A stretch of 36,331 nt of DNA, from assembly GCA_028291055.1 (NCBI GenBank), contig JAQGIP010000135.1, positions 1 to 36,331 on the forward strand. The letters are read 5' to 3'. Position 1 is the stretch's first letter; the number at the start of each line of letters is the position of its first letter. Below, piece after piece: positions 16,011-25,700 of this stretch. A program made the position numbers and the translations under genes. The notes under the pieces are model-generated. The model did no database searches. It was not told the DNA's origin and saw nothing but the letters and a program-made list of their open reading frames with translations. The DNA comes from Caulobacter sp. (GTDB lineage Bacteria; Pseudomonadota; Alphaproteobacteria; Caulobacterales; Caulobacteraceae).

Positions 16011-16579
16011 TCCGAGCCGTCTTGACCGGCGCAGGGCTGGCTTTGCTGCTGGCCGGGGCCGCCCTGGCCCAGACGAAGGCGCCGGCCCCCGTGGCCGCGA
16101 CCGCGCCGCCGCCCATTCCGGCGTCGCCCCCCAACGTCCCGCCCCTGACCGGGTGGGAGAAGATCCGCTTCGGTATGACCAGCAAGGCGCTGGTCGACGC
16201 CTTCCCCGGCGCGCAATGGACGGAGGAGGCCGGCATCGACGAGGGCACGCAGCTGCGCACCACGCGCCTGCCGATCGAGGGCGCCGATTATGACGTCCGG
16301 GTGATCCTGAAGCGCGACCGGGTCACCCGGGTGACCCTGACCAAGGTGCTGGCGCCCGGCATGGACGAGCCTGCCTGCCGCGCCGCCTTCGCCCCGGATC
16401 AGGCCCGGCTGCGCAAACTCTACGGCGCGCCCACCGAGAGCGGCGCGCGCGGCGACCGGTGGATCATGGGTGGCGGCAGCCGGGTGCTGATCATCGTTGA
16501 ACTGCTGGCGCCCGACGACGGCACGCCCACCCACTGCGTGGTCACCACGGGATACTATCCCCCGCCAGTGGCCCCCTAG
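16007..16579 (+). CDS. Small exported protein of unknown function
   Basis: 190 residues from GTG 16007, overlapping the dehydrogenase stop (GTGA). A clear Sec signal peptide, [18 protein letters not shown], with probable cleavage after ALA, is followed by an Ala/Pro-rich linker (about 22-46). The folded part contains [20 protein letters not shown]; the G-M-T-x-x-x-[LV] pattern recurs in small periplasmic BamE/SmpA-like and related proteins, but I do not assign it to a family. Two Cys (in EPACRAAF and THCVVTTGY) could form a periplasmic disulfide. The stop is in a CTAG shared with the convergent gene. Conserved function unknown. Confidence 0.75.
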   Translation: MIRAVLTGAGLALLLAGAALAQTKAPAPVAATAPPPIPASPPNVPPLTGWEKIRFGMTSKALVDAFPGAQWTEEAGIDEGTQLRTTRLPIEGADYDVRVILKRDRVTRVTLTKVLAPGMDEPACRAAFAPDQARLRKLYGAPTESGARGDRWIMGGGSRVLIIVELLAPDDGTPTHCVVTTGYYPPPVAP

Positions 16580-17526
16580 GCGAGGCCGGCCTTCATCAGC
16601 CCGTCGAAGTAGCCGATGGTCTTTTCCAGCCCCTGCTCCAGGGCGATGGTCGGTTCCCAGCCCAGGATGGCGCGGGCCTTGGTGATGTCGGGCTGACGCT
16701 GCTTGGGGTCGTCGGACGGCAGCGGCAGGTGGATCAGCTTCGAGCGCGCGCCGGTCAGCCGCACCACCGTCTCGGCCAGAGCCTTCATGGTGAACTCGCC
16801 GGGGTTGCCGATGTTGATCGGGCCGGTGACCTCGTCGGCGGTATTGTTCATCAACCGCAGAATGGCCTCGACCAGATCATCCACGTAGCAGAAGGAGCGG
16901 GTCTGCAACCCGTCGCCGTAGAGGGTGATGTCCTCGCCGCGCAGGGCCTGCATGATGAAGTTGGAGACCACCCGGCCGTCGTTGGGGTGCATGCGCGGGC
17001 CATAGGTGTTGAAGATGCGCGCCACCTTCACCCGCAGCCTGTGCTGGCGGTTGTAGTCGAAGAACAGGGTCTCCGCACAGCGCTTGCCCTCGTCGTAGCA
17101 GGAGCGGATGCCGATCGGATTGACGTTGCCCCAGTACTCCTCCGGCTGCGGATGCACGGTGGGGTCGCCATAGACCTCGCTGGTCGAGGCCTGGAATATC
17201 TTGGCGCGGCGGCGCTTGGCCAGGCCCAGCATGTTGATCGCGCCGTGTACGGACGTTTTCGTCGTCTGGACCGGGTCGAACTGATAGTGGATGGGCGAGG
17301 CCGGGCAGGCCAGGTTGTAGATCTCGTCGATTTCCACGAACAGCGGGAAGGTCACGTCGTGGCGCAGCAGCTCGAACATCGGGTTGGGCAGCAGATGGGC
17401 CACGTTCTGGCGCGTGCCGGTGTAGAAGTTGTCGACGCACAGTACCTCATTGCCGGCATCCAGCAGCCGTTCGCACAGGTGGGAGCCAATGAAGCCGGCG
17501 CCGCCGGTGACCAAAACTCGTTTCAT
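16576..17526 (-). CDS. UDP-glucuronate decarboxylase (UDP-xylose synthase family)
   Basis: 316 residues. Extended short-chain dehydrogenase: [19 protein letters not shown] binds NAD+, [15 protein letters not shown] is the second-strand Asp region, and [20 protein letters not shown] is diagnostic of UDP-xylose synthases. The catalytic set is [11 protein letters not shown] (Ser/Thr near 115 and Glu117) plus Y144-x-x-x-K148 in SCYDEGKR. It converts UDP-glucuronate to UDP-xylose through a 4-keto intermediate. Its ATG overlaps the stop of the TPR/glycosyltransferase gene (ATGA), so it is the last gene of the four-gene glycosylation operon. It probably supplies UDP-xylose, or a sugar made from it, to the enzymes upstream. 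The standard enzyme abbreviation is UXS. Confidence 0.94.
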   Translation of the reverse strand: MKRVLVTGGAGFIGSHLCERLLDAGNEVLCVDNFYTGTRQNVAHLLPNPMFELLRHDVTFPLFVEIDEIYNLACPASPIHYQFDPVQTTKTSVHGAINMLGLAKRRRAKIFQASTSEVYGDPTVHPQPEEYWGNVNPIGIRSCYDEGKRCAETLFFDYNRQHRLRVKVARIFNTYGPRMHPNDGRVVSNFIMQALRGEDITLYGDGLQTRSFCYVDDLVEAILRLMNNTADEVTGPINIGNPGEFTMKALAETVVRLTGARSKLIHLPLPSDDPKQRQPDITKARAILGWEPTIALEQGLEKTIGYFDGLMKAGLA

Positions 17527-19211
17527 ATGCGCTTCCCGCCCGCGCGCTTGCCGGGCCGTTTCGGAGCCGCCTCCTGCTCGCCGGCCACGCGGGCGTCGCC
17601 CTCCAGGCTGGAGGTGTCGAAGCCGTGGTAGAGGGACAGGAAGCGGAAGGGGTGGGCCTGATAGGAGGTGTACATCACATTGTTGATATCGCTGTCGGTG
17701 TCGAAGTAGCCGATGCGGGCGTTGGGCGCGTTATAGGCCAGGTGGTGGCGGCCCATGATCAGGGCGACCTGGTCGATCCAGCGGGTGACGGACGGGCCTG
17801 ACAGCGCCTTGTCCAGGTAGGCGCGCAAGAAGTTCAGCAGTTGGTGCGCCGTGGGCGTCGGATTGAACAGCAGCAGGTTGGCCGTGAGCCGCGACCCGGC
17901 GTTGGTGTTGAGGGTGTTTTCGTTGAACACCAGGTCGTCGCCTTTGCAGCGCTCGAGCAGGTCGGCCACGCCGCGCTGAAGCAGCAGGTCGATATCGGAG
18001 ACGAAGGTGGGGCGGCCAAGCGTCCCCAGCAGCGCGCCCAGGCGCTGGAAGCGGACCGACTGGAAGTGGGCCACCGGGTGGGCGATCAGGCCCTTGGGCG
18101 GACTGTCGTAGCAAAGGGTCGTCACCGCCCCGGCGTCGAAGTCGTCACTGGCGAAGACCAGGCGTTCGTCGCTCACGCCGACGGCCTTGGCGATGGTGGT
18201 GAGACGGTCCGCGCCGCCGATCACATGCACCACCACCAGGCAGGGCACGTCGGAATATTTGAGCACGGAAAGCGCATACCAGCGGGCGTAAAGGTCGACA
18301 TAGGCCTCATCGGCGGCGGCGAAGAAGACGGCCTGGACGCCTAGGCGGTCGGCCAGGGCGCGCAGGCCCTTGGCGTCGATGGGCTTGCCGGCGGCGGTGA
18401 CCATGCGCGGCTTGGGATCGTCGGGCGGGGACGGTGTCGGACCCTGGATGGCGGCCAGGTCGATAGCCTTGAGCAGCAGGCGGTAATGGATTTCCCATCC
18501 CTCCCACTCCGATCCTGGATCGGCGTTGATCACCAGGCCGTCGGCGGCGGCGATGAGGACTCGAAGCTGAGCGACGGACGGCGGCGTCAGCGTGCGGCAG
18601 AGGATGGCGCTGGCGACGTCGTGGATATCGCGCAGGCGCAGCAGCGGATGGATGGCATTTTCGGCCGACAGGGCCAGCACCATGCGCTCGGCGATGTCGT
18701 CAGCCGGCGTGGCGGCTTGCGCGGCCGGGCCGCCGAGGGCTTCAAGCGCGGCGGCGTTGGCCGGGTCCAGAGCCAGAATCGCCCTGGCATAGTGGGCGAC
18801 CTGCTCGGGACGTCCCAGGGCGTGGTTGCAGGTCATGGCCGCCCCCAGCATCGGCAGGCTGTGGGGGGCGAGCGTGGCGAGGGCGGCGGCGTAGCGTTCG
18901 GCGGGTTCGATCTCGTTGGCGGCCAAGTGGGCGTTGAACTTGGCGACGGCGGGCATGGATTGCTCACGCACATCGGAGAGCAGTTCGGCCGGATCGTTAC
19001 CGACGGCGCGCGCGGCGATCAGGGTGTTGAGCGCCTCCAGCGTCTGGCCGAGCGCGCCGTGGGCCCGCGCGAGGCTGCGCAGCACGGCATAGTCGCCGGG
19101 ACGGATCGCGGCCAGGTGGCTGAGGATGGTCAGCGCGTCGCCCGCCCTGCCCTCGATGCGCAGGCGATCGCCCAGGGCCAGCAGCCGGTCGGTATCGCCT
19201 GAGCCCGTCAC
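17523..19211 (-). CDS. TPR protein with putative GT-A glycosyltransferase domain
   Basis: 562 residues from GTG 19211, which overlaps the TGA of the upstream methyltransferase gene (GTGA). The frame stays open to 20243 upstream, but that part is a shadow. Residues 1-190 are TPR-like helices ([40 protein letters not shown]). The C-terminal half holds blocks typical of nucleotide-sugar transferases: a D-x-D motif in [19 protein letters not shown] (about residues 402-420; DID at bases 17988-17996), [17 protein letters not shown], and [10 protein letters not shown]. The order D-x-D, N-x-G, W-x-D-Q matches GT-A enzymes that bind UDP-sugars with a metal. The exact family is not recognised. The last residues are Lys/Arg-rich. 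It is co-translated with its neighbours in the glycosylation operon. Confidence 0.75.
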   Translation of the reverse strand: MTGSGDTDRLLALGDRLRIEGRAGDALTILSHLAAIRPGDYAVLRSLARAHGALGQTLEALNTLIAARAVGNDPAELLSDVREQSMPAVAKFNAHLAANEIEPAERYAAALATLAPHSLPMLGAAMTCNHALGRPEQVAHYARAILALDPANAAALEALGGPAAQAATPADDIAERMVLALSAENAIHPLLRLRDIHDVASAILCRTLTPPSVAQLRVLIAAADGLVINADPGSEWEGWEIHYRLLLKAIDLAAIQGPTPSPPDDPKPRMVTAAGKPIDAKGLRALADRLGVQAVFFAAADEAYVDLYARWYALSVLKYSDVPCLVVVHVIGGADRLTTIAKAVGVSDERLVFASDDFDAGAVTTLCYDSPPKGLIAHPVAHFQSVRFQRLGALLGTLGRPTFVSDIDLLLQRGVADLLERCKGDDLVFNENTLNTNAGSRLTANLLLFNPTPTAHQLLNFLRAYLDKALSGPSVTRWIDQVALIMGRHHLAYNAPNARIGYFDTDSDINNVMYTSYQAHPFRFLSLYHGFDTSSLEGDARVAGEQEAAPKRPGKRAGGKRI

Positions 19212-20485
19212 GGCCGGTCGAAGAACTGGCCGTAGAGGCCGATGACATAGTCGCGGGTCGGGCCCAGGTAGTCGCCGTTCAGGGGGGTGAAGGCGATGGC
19301 CCCGCGCCAGGTCATCTGGAATTCGAAGCGCTCGGGGTGGTTGCCCCAGTCGGCCTCGCCGGCCAGGGCGAGGTGTTCGAGCAGGCCGATCTTGGGGGCC
19401 AGCACCAGGTCCTGGCCCATGTTGTCGAGCACCCAGCGGTGATGGATGAAGCCGCGATAGGGCTGCTCGGGTTTCAGGGATTCCAGGTAGCGCGAGGGGA
19501 CGCAGACATAGCCGGCGTCGGCGATGCGCGGCAGCATCTCCAGGGTCAGGGCCGGATAGGCCAGGTCTTCCAGGGTGTGGGAGCAGATGCAGTAGGAGAA
19601 GCGGCCGTGCTTCGCCACGTGGCGCAGCACCGGGTCCCAGCTGCGCAGGTCGTTGAAGTTGCCGGTGAAATGCAGCGGCGCGGCGCCGCTCTCGTTCATG
19701 TCGAAGGTGGCGTTCAGCACCTCCCCCGACCAGGGGTTGGCGGCGGCGCCCACGTCGATGACGCTGAAATCCGGGCAGGCGGCCTTGCGGGCGCGCAGGT
19801 AGTCCATCAGCGGCTCGTGGCTGTGCAGCGCGCCGTAGCGGTAGCCCTGGCTGGGCCGGCGGACCTCGCGCTCGAACAGGAAATCCATCTGCAGCAGGGC
19901 GCCGTCCTGAACGCCCGCCAGGCGGTGGAAGTCGGTGGCCTGGGCGGAGCGGAAGCCCATGGCGGCCAGCTGGGCGAACACCGCCTCGGCCTTGGCCCCG
20001 CCGATGTTGTAGTCGACCATCGACACCTCGATGAGGATGTAGTCGGCTTGGCGCAGCACGGCCTGGCCGCCCATCAGCACGTCCAGTTCGGAGCCCTGGG
20101 TGTCGATCTTGACGAAGTCGAAGCGGCGGCCGGCGAACACGTCGTCGAGGCGGATCTTGTCGACCTCCTGGCGGATGACGACCTCGTCGCGGAAGTAGTC
20201 GGTGTCTTCGCGATAGAGGCTGGAGCCGGTGGATTGCAGCCATTCCTTGGTCAGGAAGAGTTCTGCCCGTCCGTTCTCGGACGATGCGGCGGCCGACAGC
20301 TTTTCGTAAGGCAGCGCGGCCAGCGCTTCCTGGCAGAAGGGGTTGGGTTCGATCAGCGTCGGAACGCAGTCGGGGAAGGCCTCCAGGAAGCCCTGGGTGA
20401 AGGCGCCGACGTGGGCGCCCACATCCAGCAGGGTGCGCGGCGTGTAGCCTGAGAAGCGGAGCTCCTCGAGAATGGAGGGGTTCAT
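19208..20485 (-). CDS. FkbM-family methyltransferase fused to a second methyltransferase-like domain
   Basis: 425 residues from ATG 20485, 7 bp after the OGT-like stop; a GTG at 20515 would add 10 residues and overlap that gene. The N-terminal half is FkbM-type: TLLDVGAHVGAFTQGFLE is SAM motif I, TLIEPNPFCQEAL the acidic strand, and FDFVKIDTQGSELDVLMGG the FkbM signature. The C-terminal half has its own motif-I-like FSVIDVGAAANPWSG, an acidic strand (ATFDMNES), and SYCICSHTLEDLAYPALTLE, the post-IV region of a class I methyltransferase. The protein is thus a tandem of two SAM-fold domains. FkbM enzymes O-methylate sugars and natural products, so methylation of a glycan made by the operon is the likely role. 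Confidence 0.87.
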   Translation of the reverse strand: MNPSILEELRFSGYTPRTLLDVGAHVGAFTQGFLEAFPDCVPTLIEPNPFCQEALAALPYEKLSAAASSENGRAELFLTKEWLQSTGSSLYREDTDYFRDEVVIRQEVDKIRLDDVFAGRRFDFVKIDTQGSELDVLMGGQAVLRQADYILIEVSMVDYNIGGAKAEAVFAQLAAMGFRSAQATDFHRLAGVQDGALLQMDFLFEREVRRPSQGYRYGALHSHEPLMDYLRARKAACPDFSVIDVGAAANPWSGEVLNATFDMNESGAAPLHFTGNFNDLRSWDPVLRHVAKHGRFSYCICSHTLEDLAYPALTLEMLPRIADAGYVCVPSRYLESLKPEQPYRGFIHHRWVLDNMGQDLVLAPKIGLLEHLALAGEADWGNHPERFEFQMTWRGAIAFTPLNGDYLGPTRDYVIGLYGQFFDRP

Positions 20486-20492
20486 GAAGGAC

Positions 20493-22586
20493 TCAAGCTC
20501 CGGCGGCGCGGGCACGGCGCGGCGCGGATGGGGTCAGGGACTGTGCGGTGGGGTCGGCGTCGGCGGCGGCGATGTCGGCGGCCGACCAGACGCGCGGGTC
20601 GGGCTGTAGCGGCCAGGCGCGGTGGCGGCGCGCCAGGCGCGACTTCCACCAGCCTTCGTAGTCGGTGATGGCCAGGACCTCCTGGGCCTCGTGGTCGTGC
20701 TCGATGCCCACCGTCAGGTAGGTCTCGAGGTTGGTGAGATCCGGCTTCGGCAGACGGCCGGCCTGATGGTCCGCGACCATGCCTGCGTAGAGATCTTCCA
20801 GGCGACTGGTCAGCAGGTCCATGTCGAACAGCACGCTGCTGTCACGCGCCGCCACCAGACGGGCGCGCAGGGCGGCCAGTGCCGGACGGTCGGCGGCCAG
20901 GCCCACGGCCTTCTCCACGAAGTCACGCGGGGTCTCGACCACCAGTTCGGGCGCGCCGGCGCAGCGCACCAGGCTGCCGCAGACGCGCGAGGCGAAGCTG
21001 CGGCCCGACAGGGTCACCACCGGCACCCCCATCCACAGGGCGTCGGAGGCGGTGGTGTGGGCGCCGTAGGGGACGGTGTCGAGGAAGAGGTCGGCCAAGG
21101 GATAGCGGGCCAGGTGGTCGGGGTTGGCCTTCTTGGGCGCGAAGATGATGCGAGCCGGCGCGATACCCTTGGCCTCGGCATAGTCGATGAGCTGCTTGTG
21201 GGTCTCCGGCGCGCTTTCCAGCAGCCACAGCACGCTGCCCGGGGTGCGGCTAACGATCTCCAGCCAGCGGTCGAAGGTGAATTTGGTGAACTTCTGCGCG
21301 CCATTGAAGCTGCAAAAGACGAAGGCGTCGTCGGGCAGGCCGGCGTCGGCGCGGGTCGGGCGCACATCGGAGACGACGCGTTTGCGGTCATTGGGCTGAT
21401 AGCAGGGCAGCCGCAGGACATGCTCGGAATACCAGGCCTCCGAACCCGGCGGCGTGATCCAGTCATCGCCGATGATGTAGTTGTGGAAGCTGGAGCCCAT
21501 GGTGCCGGGGAAGCCCAGCCAGTTGACCTGGATCGGAGCCGGACGCCGCGCGAAGACGCCCAGCCGGGCATCGCGGGTGTGGCCGTTGACGTCGACCAGG
21601 ATGTCGATGCCGTCGGCGGCGATCATGGCGGCGGCCTGGTCGTCGGTCAGGTCGCGGATGGTCTTCCAATGCTCGATGGAGGCGGTGGCGCGCTCATGGA
21701 TGCGGCCCTTGGGCTCGACGCCACAATAGTAGGCGAACACCTCGACCTTGGCGCGGTCATGCAACTCGAACAGTTCGGCCATCAGATAGCCGACAGCGTG
21801 GTCGCGCAGATCCGACGACACATAGCCGACCCGCAGGCGGCGGCTGGTCAGGTCGATGGGGGCATGGCGGCGGTCGGAGGGGTTCTCAGGGGGCTGTTCG
21901 CCCGACGCCTGTTCCGAATATCTGCGCGCGCAGGCCAGCTGCAGCAGCGGGTCGTCGGTGTAGGCGGCCATGGAGAGGGGGTGGAAACCCGCCATCAGGT
22001 GCTTGCGGGTGACGTTCTCCCAGGGCTCGACGGCCGGCCAGTGGCACTGGCCCAGCCGCATGGCGATAAACTGCTCCACCACCTCGCGGTCCTCGGGATT
22101 GAGATCCAGCGCCTGGCGCAGGGACGCTTCCGCCGCGGCCAGGCGGTGATGCTCCATCAGCACCCGGCTCATCTGGCGCAGCGCCGCCTTGTGGTAGCCG
22201 ATCATCAGGCCGTTGACGGGCGCGGGGCGGGAAATCACCGCCGACCACTGCTCCATCGCCCGGTCCAGGTGGCCGGTGCGCTCCAGCAGGCCGCCCAGGT
22301 TGATGTGGGCGGGCGCGAAATCGGCGCTGACGGCGACGGCGGCCTCCAGCGAGGCGATGGCCCCGGCCGTGTCGCCCGCCGCCGCCTGCAGGCCCGACAG
22401 GTTGAAATGGGCGACGAACACCTGCGGGTGGTCGGCGTTGAGGCCGATCCAGACCTTGTAGATCTGCTCGGCCAGATGCGGCTGGCCGGCCTCGGTGAAA
22501 CGCGAGGCCGCGCCGACCACGTCGCCAAGGGTCGCGGTCCCGGCGGTGACGCTGGTCAGCGCGGTCATGAAGACTGTGTCGGACAT
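20493..22586 (-). CDS. TPR / O-GlcNAc transferase-like (SPINDLY/OGT, GT41) glycosyltransferase
   Basis: 697 residues. TPR repeats occupy about 30-175 (AHINLGGLLERTGHLDRAME; AEASLRQALDLNPEDREVVE). The GT41 catalytic part follows: LRVGYVSSDLRDHAVGYLMA with His263 at the position of the essential OGT His, ILVDVNGHTRDARLGVFARR, RPAPIQVNWLGFPGTMGS, then FCSFNGAQKFTKFTFDRWLE with the UDP-binding Lys region, and FLDTVPYGAHTTASDALWMG. Such enzymes put a sugar from a nucleotide donor onto Ser/Thr of proteins. It heads the four-gene operon with the FkbM, TPR-GT and UXS genes. The gene upstream on the same strand encodes a Ser/Thr-rich repeat protein that is a natural candidate acceptor (inference). Start ATG 22586 is preceded by GGGATAGA. 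Confidence 0.93.
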   Translation of the reverse strand: MSDTVFMTALTSVTAGTATLGDVVGAASRFTEAGQPHLAEQIYKVWIGLNADHPQVFVAHFNLSGLQAAAGDTAGAIASLEAAVAVSADFAPAHINLGGLLERTGHLDRAMEQWSAVISRPAPVNGLMIGYHKAALRQMSRVLMEHHRLAAAEASLRQALDLNPEDREVVEQFIAMRLGQCHWPAVEPWENVTRKHLMAGFHPLSMAAYTDDPLLQLACARRYSEQASGEQPPENPSDRRHAPIDLTSRRLRVGYVSSDLRDHAVGYLMAELFELHDRAKVEVFAYYCGVEPKGRIHERATASIEHWKTIRDLTDDQAAAMIAADGIDILVDVNGHTRDARLGVFARRPAPIQVNWLGFPGTMGSSFHNYIIGDDWITPPGSEAWYSEHVLRLPCYQPNDRKRVVSDVRPTRADAGLPDDAFVFCSFNGAQKFTKFTFDRWLEIVSRTPGSVLWLLESAPETHKQLIDYAEAKGIAPARIIFAPKKANPDHLARYPLADLFLDTVPYGAHTTASDALWMGVPVVTLSGRSFASRVCGSLVRCAGAPELVVETPRDFVEKAVGLAADRPALAALRARLVAARDSSVLFDMDLLTSRLEDLYAGMVADHQAGRLPKPDLTNLETYLTVGIEHDHEAQEVLAITDYEGWWKSRLARRHRAWPLQPDPRVWSAADIAAADADPTAQSLTPSAPRRARAAGA

Positions 22587-22741
22587 TCTATCCCATGCGC
22601 GCGGAAAGGCGGATCACGGCTCTGATTCGTGAACGCCGATGGTCGCATGCCGCCGGGCCTTAACCAATTCACCGGGCGTGAACGGGGCCATCCGCCGCAG
22701 CGGAATGGGCGATATCTGTGGATGGCCTGGGGAGCGGAGAG

Positions 22742-22769
22742 CCGTGCGCCCCCATGTGGAGGCGCACGG
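22742..22769 (-). terminator. Hairpin after the giant repeat-protein gene
   Basis: A perfect 9-bp stem, CCGTGCGCC (22742-22750) with GGCGCACGG (22761-22769), plus two inner pairs. It begins 15 bp after the stop of the repeat-protein gene. On the minus strand it is followed by CTCTCCGCTCCCC rather than a T-run, so it may be a weak or Rho-assisted terminator or an mRNA 3' stabiliser. It separates the repeat gene from the OGT operon, which would then need partial read-through or its own promoter in 22587-22741. Confidence 0.6.
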
Positions 22770-22784
22770 TGTCCGTATGGGCTC

Positions 22785-25700
22785 TTAGCCGCCGGCGGCC
22801 AGGTAGGCGGCCACCTGGTTGTCGTCGAAGCTCTGGACCTGAGCGGCGGAGAAGGCTGCCAGCTGGGTCGTCGCCAGTCCGCTGATCGCCGTGGTGGTCA
22901 GCTGGTCGATCTGGGTCGAGGTCAGGCCCTTGATCTGGGTGGTCTGCAGCGTGCCCAGCTGGGTGGTGTCCAGGGCCCCGATGACCGCGGCCGTGAAGCC
23001 GGCGACCTGGGTGCCCGTCAGCGCGCCGATCTGGGTCGAGGTGAACTCCGCGAAGTCCGTTCCGTTGAGCCCGGCCATCTGCGTGCCCGTGAAGCCGCGC
23101 ACCTGGGTGGTCGAGAGCGCGGTGATGGCGGTGGCGTCCAGGCTGGCGACATTGGCCGCCGACAGAGCGCCCAGCTGAGTGGAGCTGAGGGCCGCGACCT
23201 GGGTGGTGACCAGCTCGGCGAAGTCGGTGGCGTTGAGGCTGCGCAGCTGGGTGGTGGTGAAGCCGGCGACCTGGGTGGTGCTGAGCGCGCCGACCTGGGT
23301 GGCGTCAAGCGCCGACAGGCCGGTGACCGACAGCGCCCCGACCTGGGCCGCCGAGAAGGCGCCGACCTGGGTGGAGGTGAAGTCGGCGATGTCGGCCGCG
23401 CCCAGCGAGCGGATCTGGGTGGCGGTGAAGCCGGTCACCTGGGTCGTGGCCAGCGCGCCCACCTGGGTGGCGTCGAGCGCCGACAGACCGGTGACCGAGA
23501 AGGCGCCCACCTGGGCGGCCGACAGGGCCTGCAGCTGCGTCGTGCCCAGCGACTGGGCGTTGGTGGCGTTGAGGCCGGCGATCTGGGTGTTGGTGAAGGC
23601 CCCCACCTGGGTGGTGGTGAATTCCAGGATGTCGGTGGCGTTCAGTCCCTGCAGCTGGGTCGCCGTCAGGCCGCGCACCTGGGTCGTCGACAGGTTGCCC
23701 ACCGTGGTGGCGTCCAGCGAGGAGATGTTGGCGGCCGACAGGGCCGCCAGCTGGGTGCCGGTCAGCGCCGTGATCTGGGTGGTGGCGAACTCACCGAAGT
23801 CGGTGGTGTTCAGCCCGCGAAGCTGGGTCGAGGTGAAGGCGGCCACCTGGGTGGTGGTGAAGGCGCCGACCTGGGTCGCGTCCAGGGCCGAGACATTGGC
23901 CGCCGACAGCGCCGCGATCTGGGTATTGGCCAGGGCGCCGATCTGGGTGGCGTTGAATTCGCCCAGGTCGGTGGAGGTCAGGCCCTGAAGCTGGGTCGAG
24001 GTCAGGCCGCGCACCTGGGTGGTGGAGAGCCCGCCGACGGCCGTGGCGTCGAGGGAGGAGAAGTTGGCGGCCGAGATCGAGCCGACCTGGGTGGCCGATA
24101 GCGCGCCCAGCTGGGTGGTGGTCAGTTCCGCGAAGTCGGTGGCGTTGAGGGTGCGGATCTGGGTGGCCGTGAAGCCGCCCACCTGGGTGGTGGTCAGGCC
24201 GCCGACCTGAGTGGCGTCGAGGGCCGAAAGACCGGTGACCGAGAGCGCGCCGACCTGACCGGCCGACAGGGCGCCCAGTTGCGTAGAGGTGAGGGCCTGG
24301 GCGTTAGCCGCCGACAGCCCCGCGATCTGGGTGTTGCTGAAGGCCGACACCTGCGTCGTCGAGAACTCGTTGATGTCGGTCCCGCTGAGGCCCTGCAGCT
24401 GGGTCGCCGTTAAGCCGCGCACCTGGGTGGTGGTCAGGCTCGTGATGGTGGTGGCGTCAAGCGAGGAGACGTTGGCGGCCGAGAGCGCGCCCAGCTGGGT
24501 GGCCGAGAAGGCCCCGACCTGGGTGGTCGCCAGTTCGGCGAAGTCGGTGGTGTTGAGGCTGCGGATCTGGGTCGCGTTGAGCGCACCGATCTGGGTGTTG
24601 GTCAGGGCCCCGACCTGGGTGGCGTCGAGCGCCGACAGGTTGGTGGTCCCCAGCGCCACGATCTGGGTGTTGGAGAGGGCGCTCACCTGGGTGGTGGTGA
24701 ATTCGCCGATGTCGGTGGCGCTCAGGCCCTGCAGCTGGGTGGTGGTAAGGCCGCGCACCTGGGTCGTCGACAGCGAGCCGACGGTGGTGGCGTCCAGCGA
24801 CGACAGGTTGGCCACCGATATGGCCGCGACCTGGGTGGGCGAGAGCGCGCCGATCTGGGTGGCGCTCAGTTCGCCGAAGTCGGTGGCGTTGAGGCTGCGG
24901 ATCTGGGTGGCGGTGAAGCCGGCCACCTGGGTGGCGGCCAGGGCGCCCACCTGGGTGGCGTCCAGCGCCGACAGACCGGTGACCGAGAAGGCGCCCACCT
25001 GAGCGGCCGACAGGGCCTGCAGCTGGGTGGTCCCCAGGGCGGCCGTGTTGCCGGCGTTGAGGCCGGCGATCTGGGTGTTGGTGAAGGCCCCGACCTGGGT
25101 GGTGGTGAATTCCAGGATGTCGGTGGCGTTCAGCCCCTGCAACTGGGTCGCCGTCAGGCCGCGCACCTGGGTCGTCGACAGGTTGCCCACCGTGGTAGCG
25201 TCCAGCGCCGAGATGTTGCCCGCCGACAGGGCGCCGAGCTGGGTGGCCGACAGGGCGGTCAGCTGGGTGGTGGCGAACTCACTGAAGTCGGTGGTGTTCA
25301 GGCCGCGGATCTGGGTGGCCGTCAGCGCGCTGACCTGGGTGGTGCTGAGCGCCCCCACCTGGGTGGCGTCGAGCGCCGAGACGTTGGTCGACGACATGGC
25401 CGCGATCTGGGTGTTGGCCAGGGCGCCGATCTGGGTGGAGGTGAACTCACCGATGTCGGTGCTGTTGAACCCCTGCATCTGGGTCGCGGTGAAGCCGCGC
25501 ACCTGGGTGGTGGTCAGGCCGCCGATGGCGGTGGCGTCCAGGGACGACAGGTTGGTAGTCGAGATGGCGGCCAGCTGGGTGGGCGCCAGCGCCTGCACCT
25601 GGGTGGTGGTCAGCTCGCTGAAGTCGGCGGTGCTGAGGCTGCGGATCTGGGTGGCGGTGAAGCCGCCGACCTGGGTGGTGGTCAGCCCGCCGACCTGGGT

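Noticed and set aside
19212..20243. N-terminal extension of the TPR/glycosyltransferase frame
   Set aside because: It overlaps the FkbM gene in another frame and is Arg/Pro-rich shadow text. The GTGA overlap at 19208-19211 gives a natural start.
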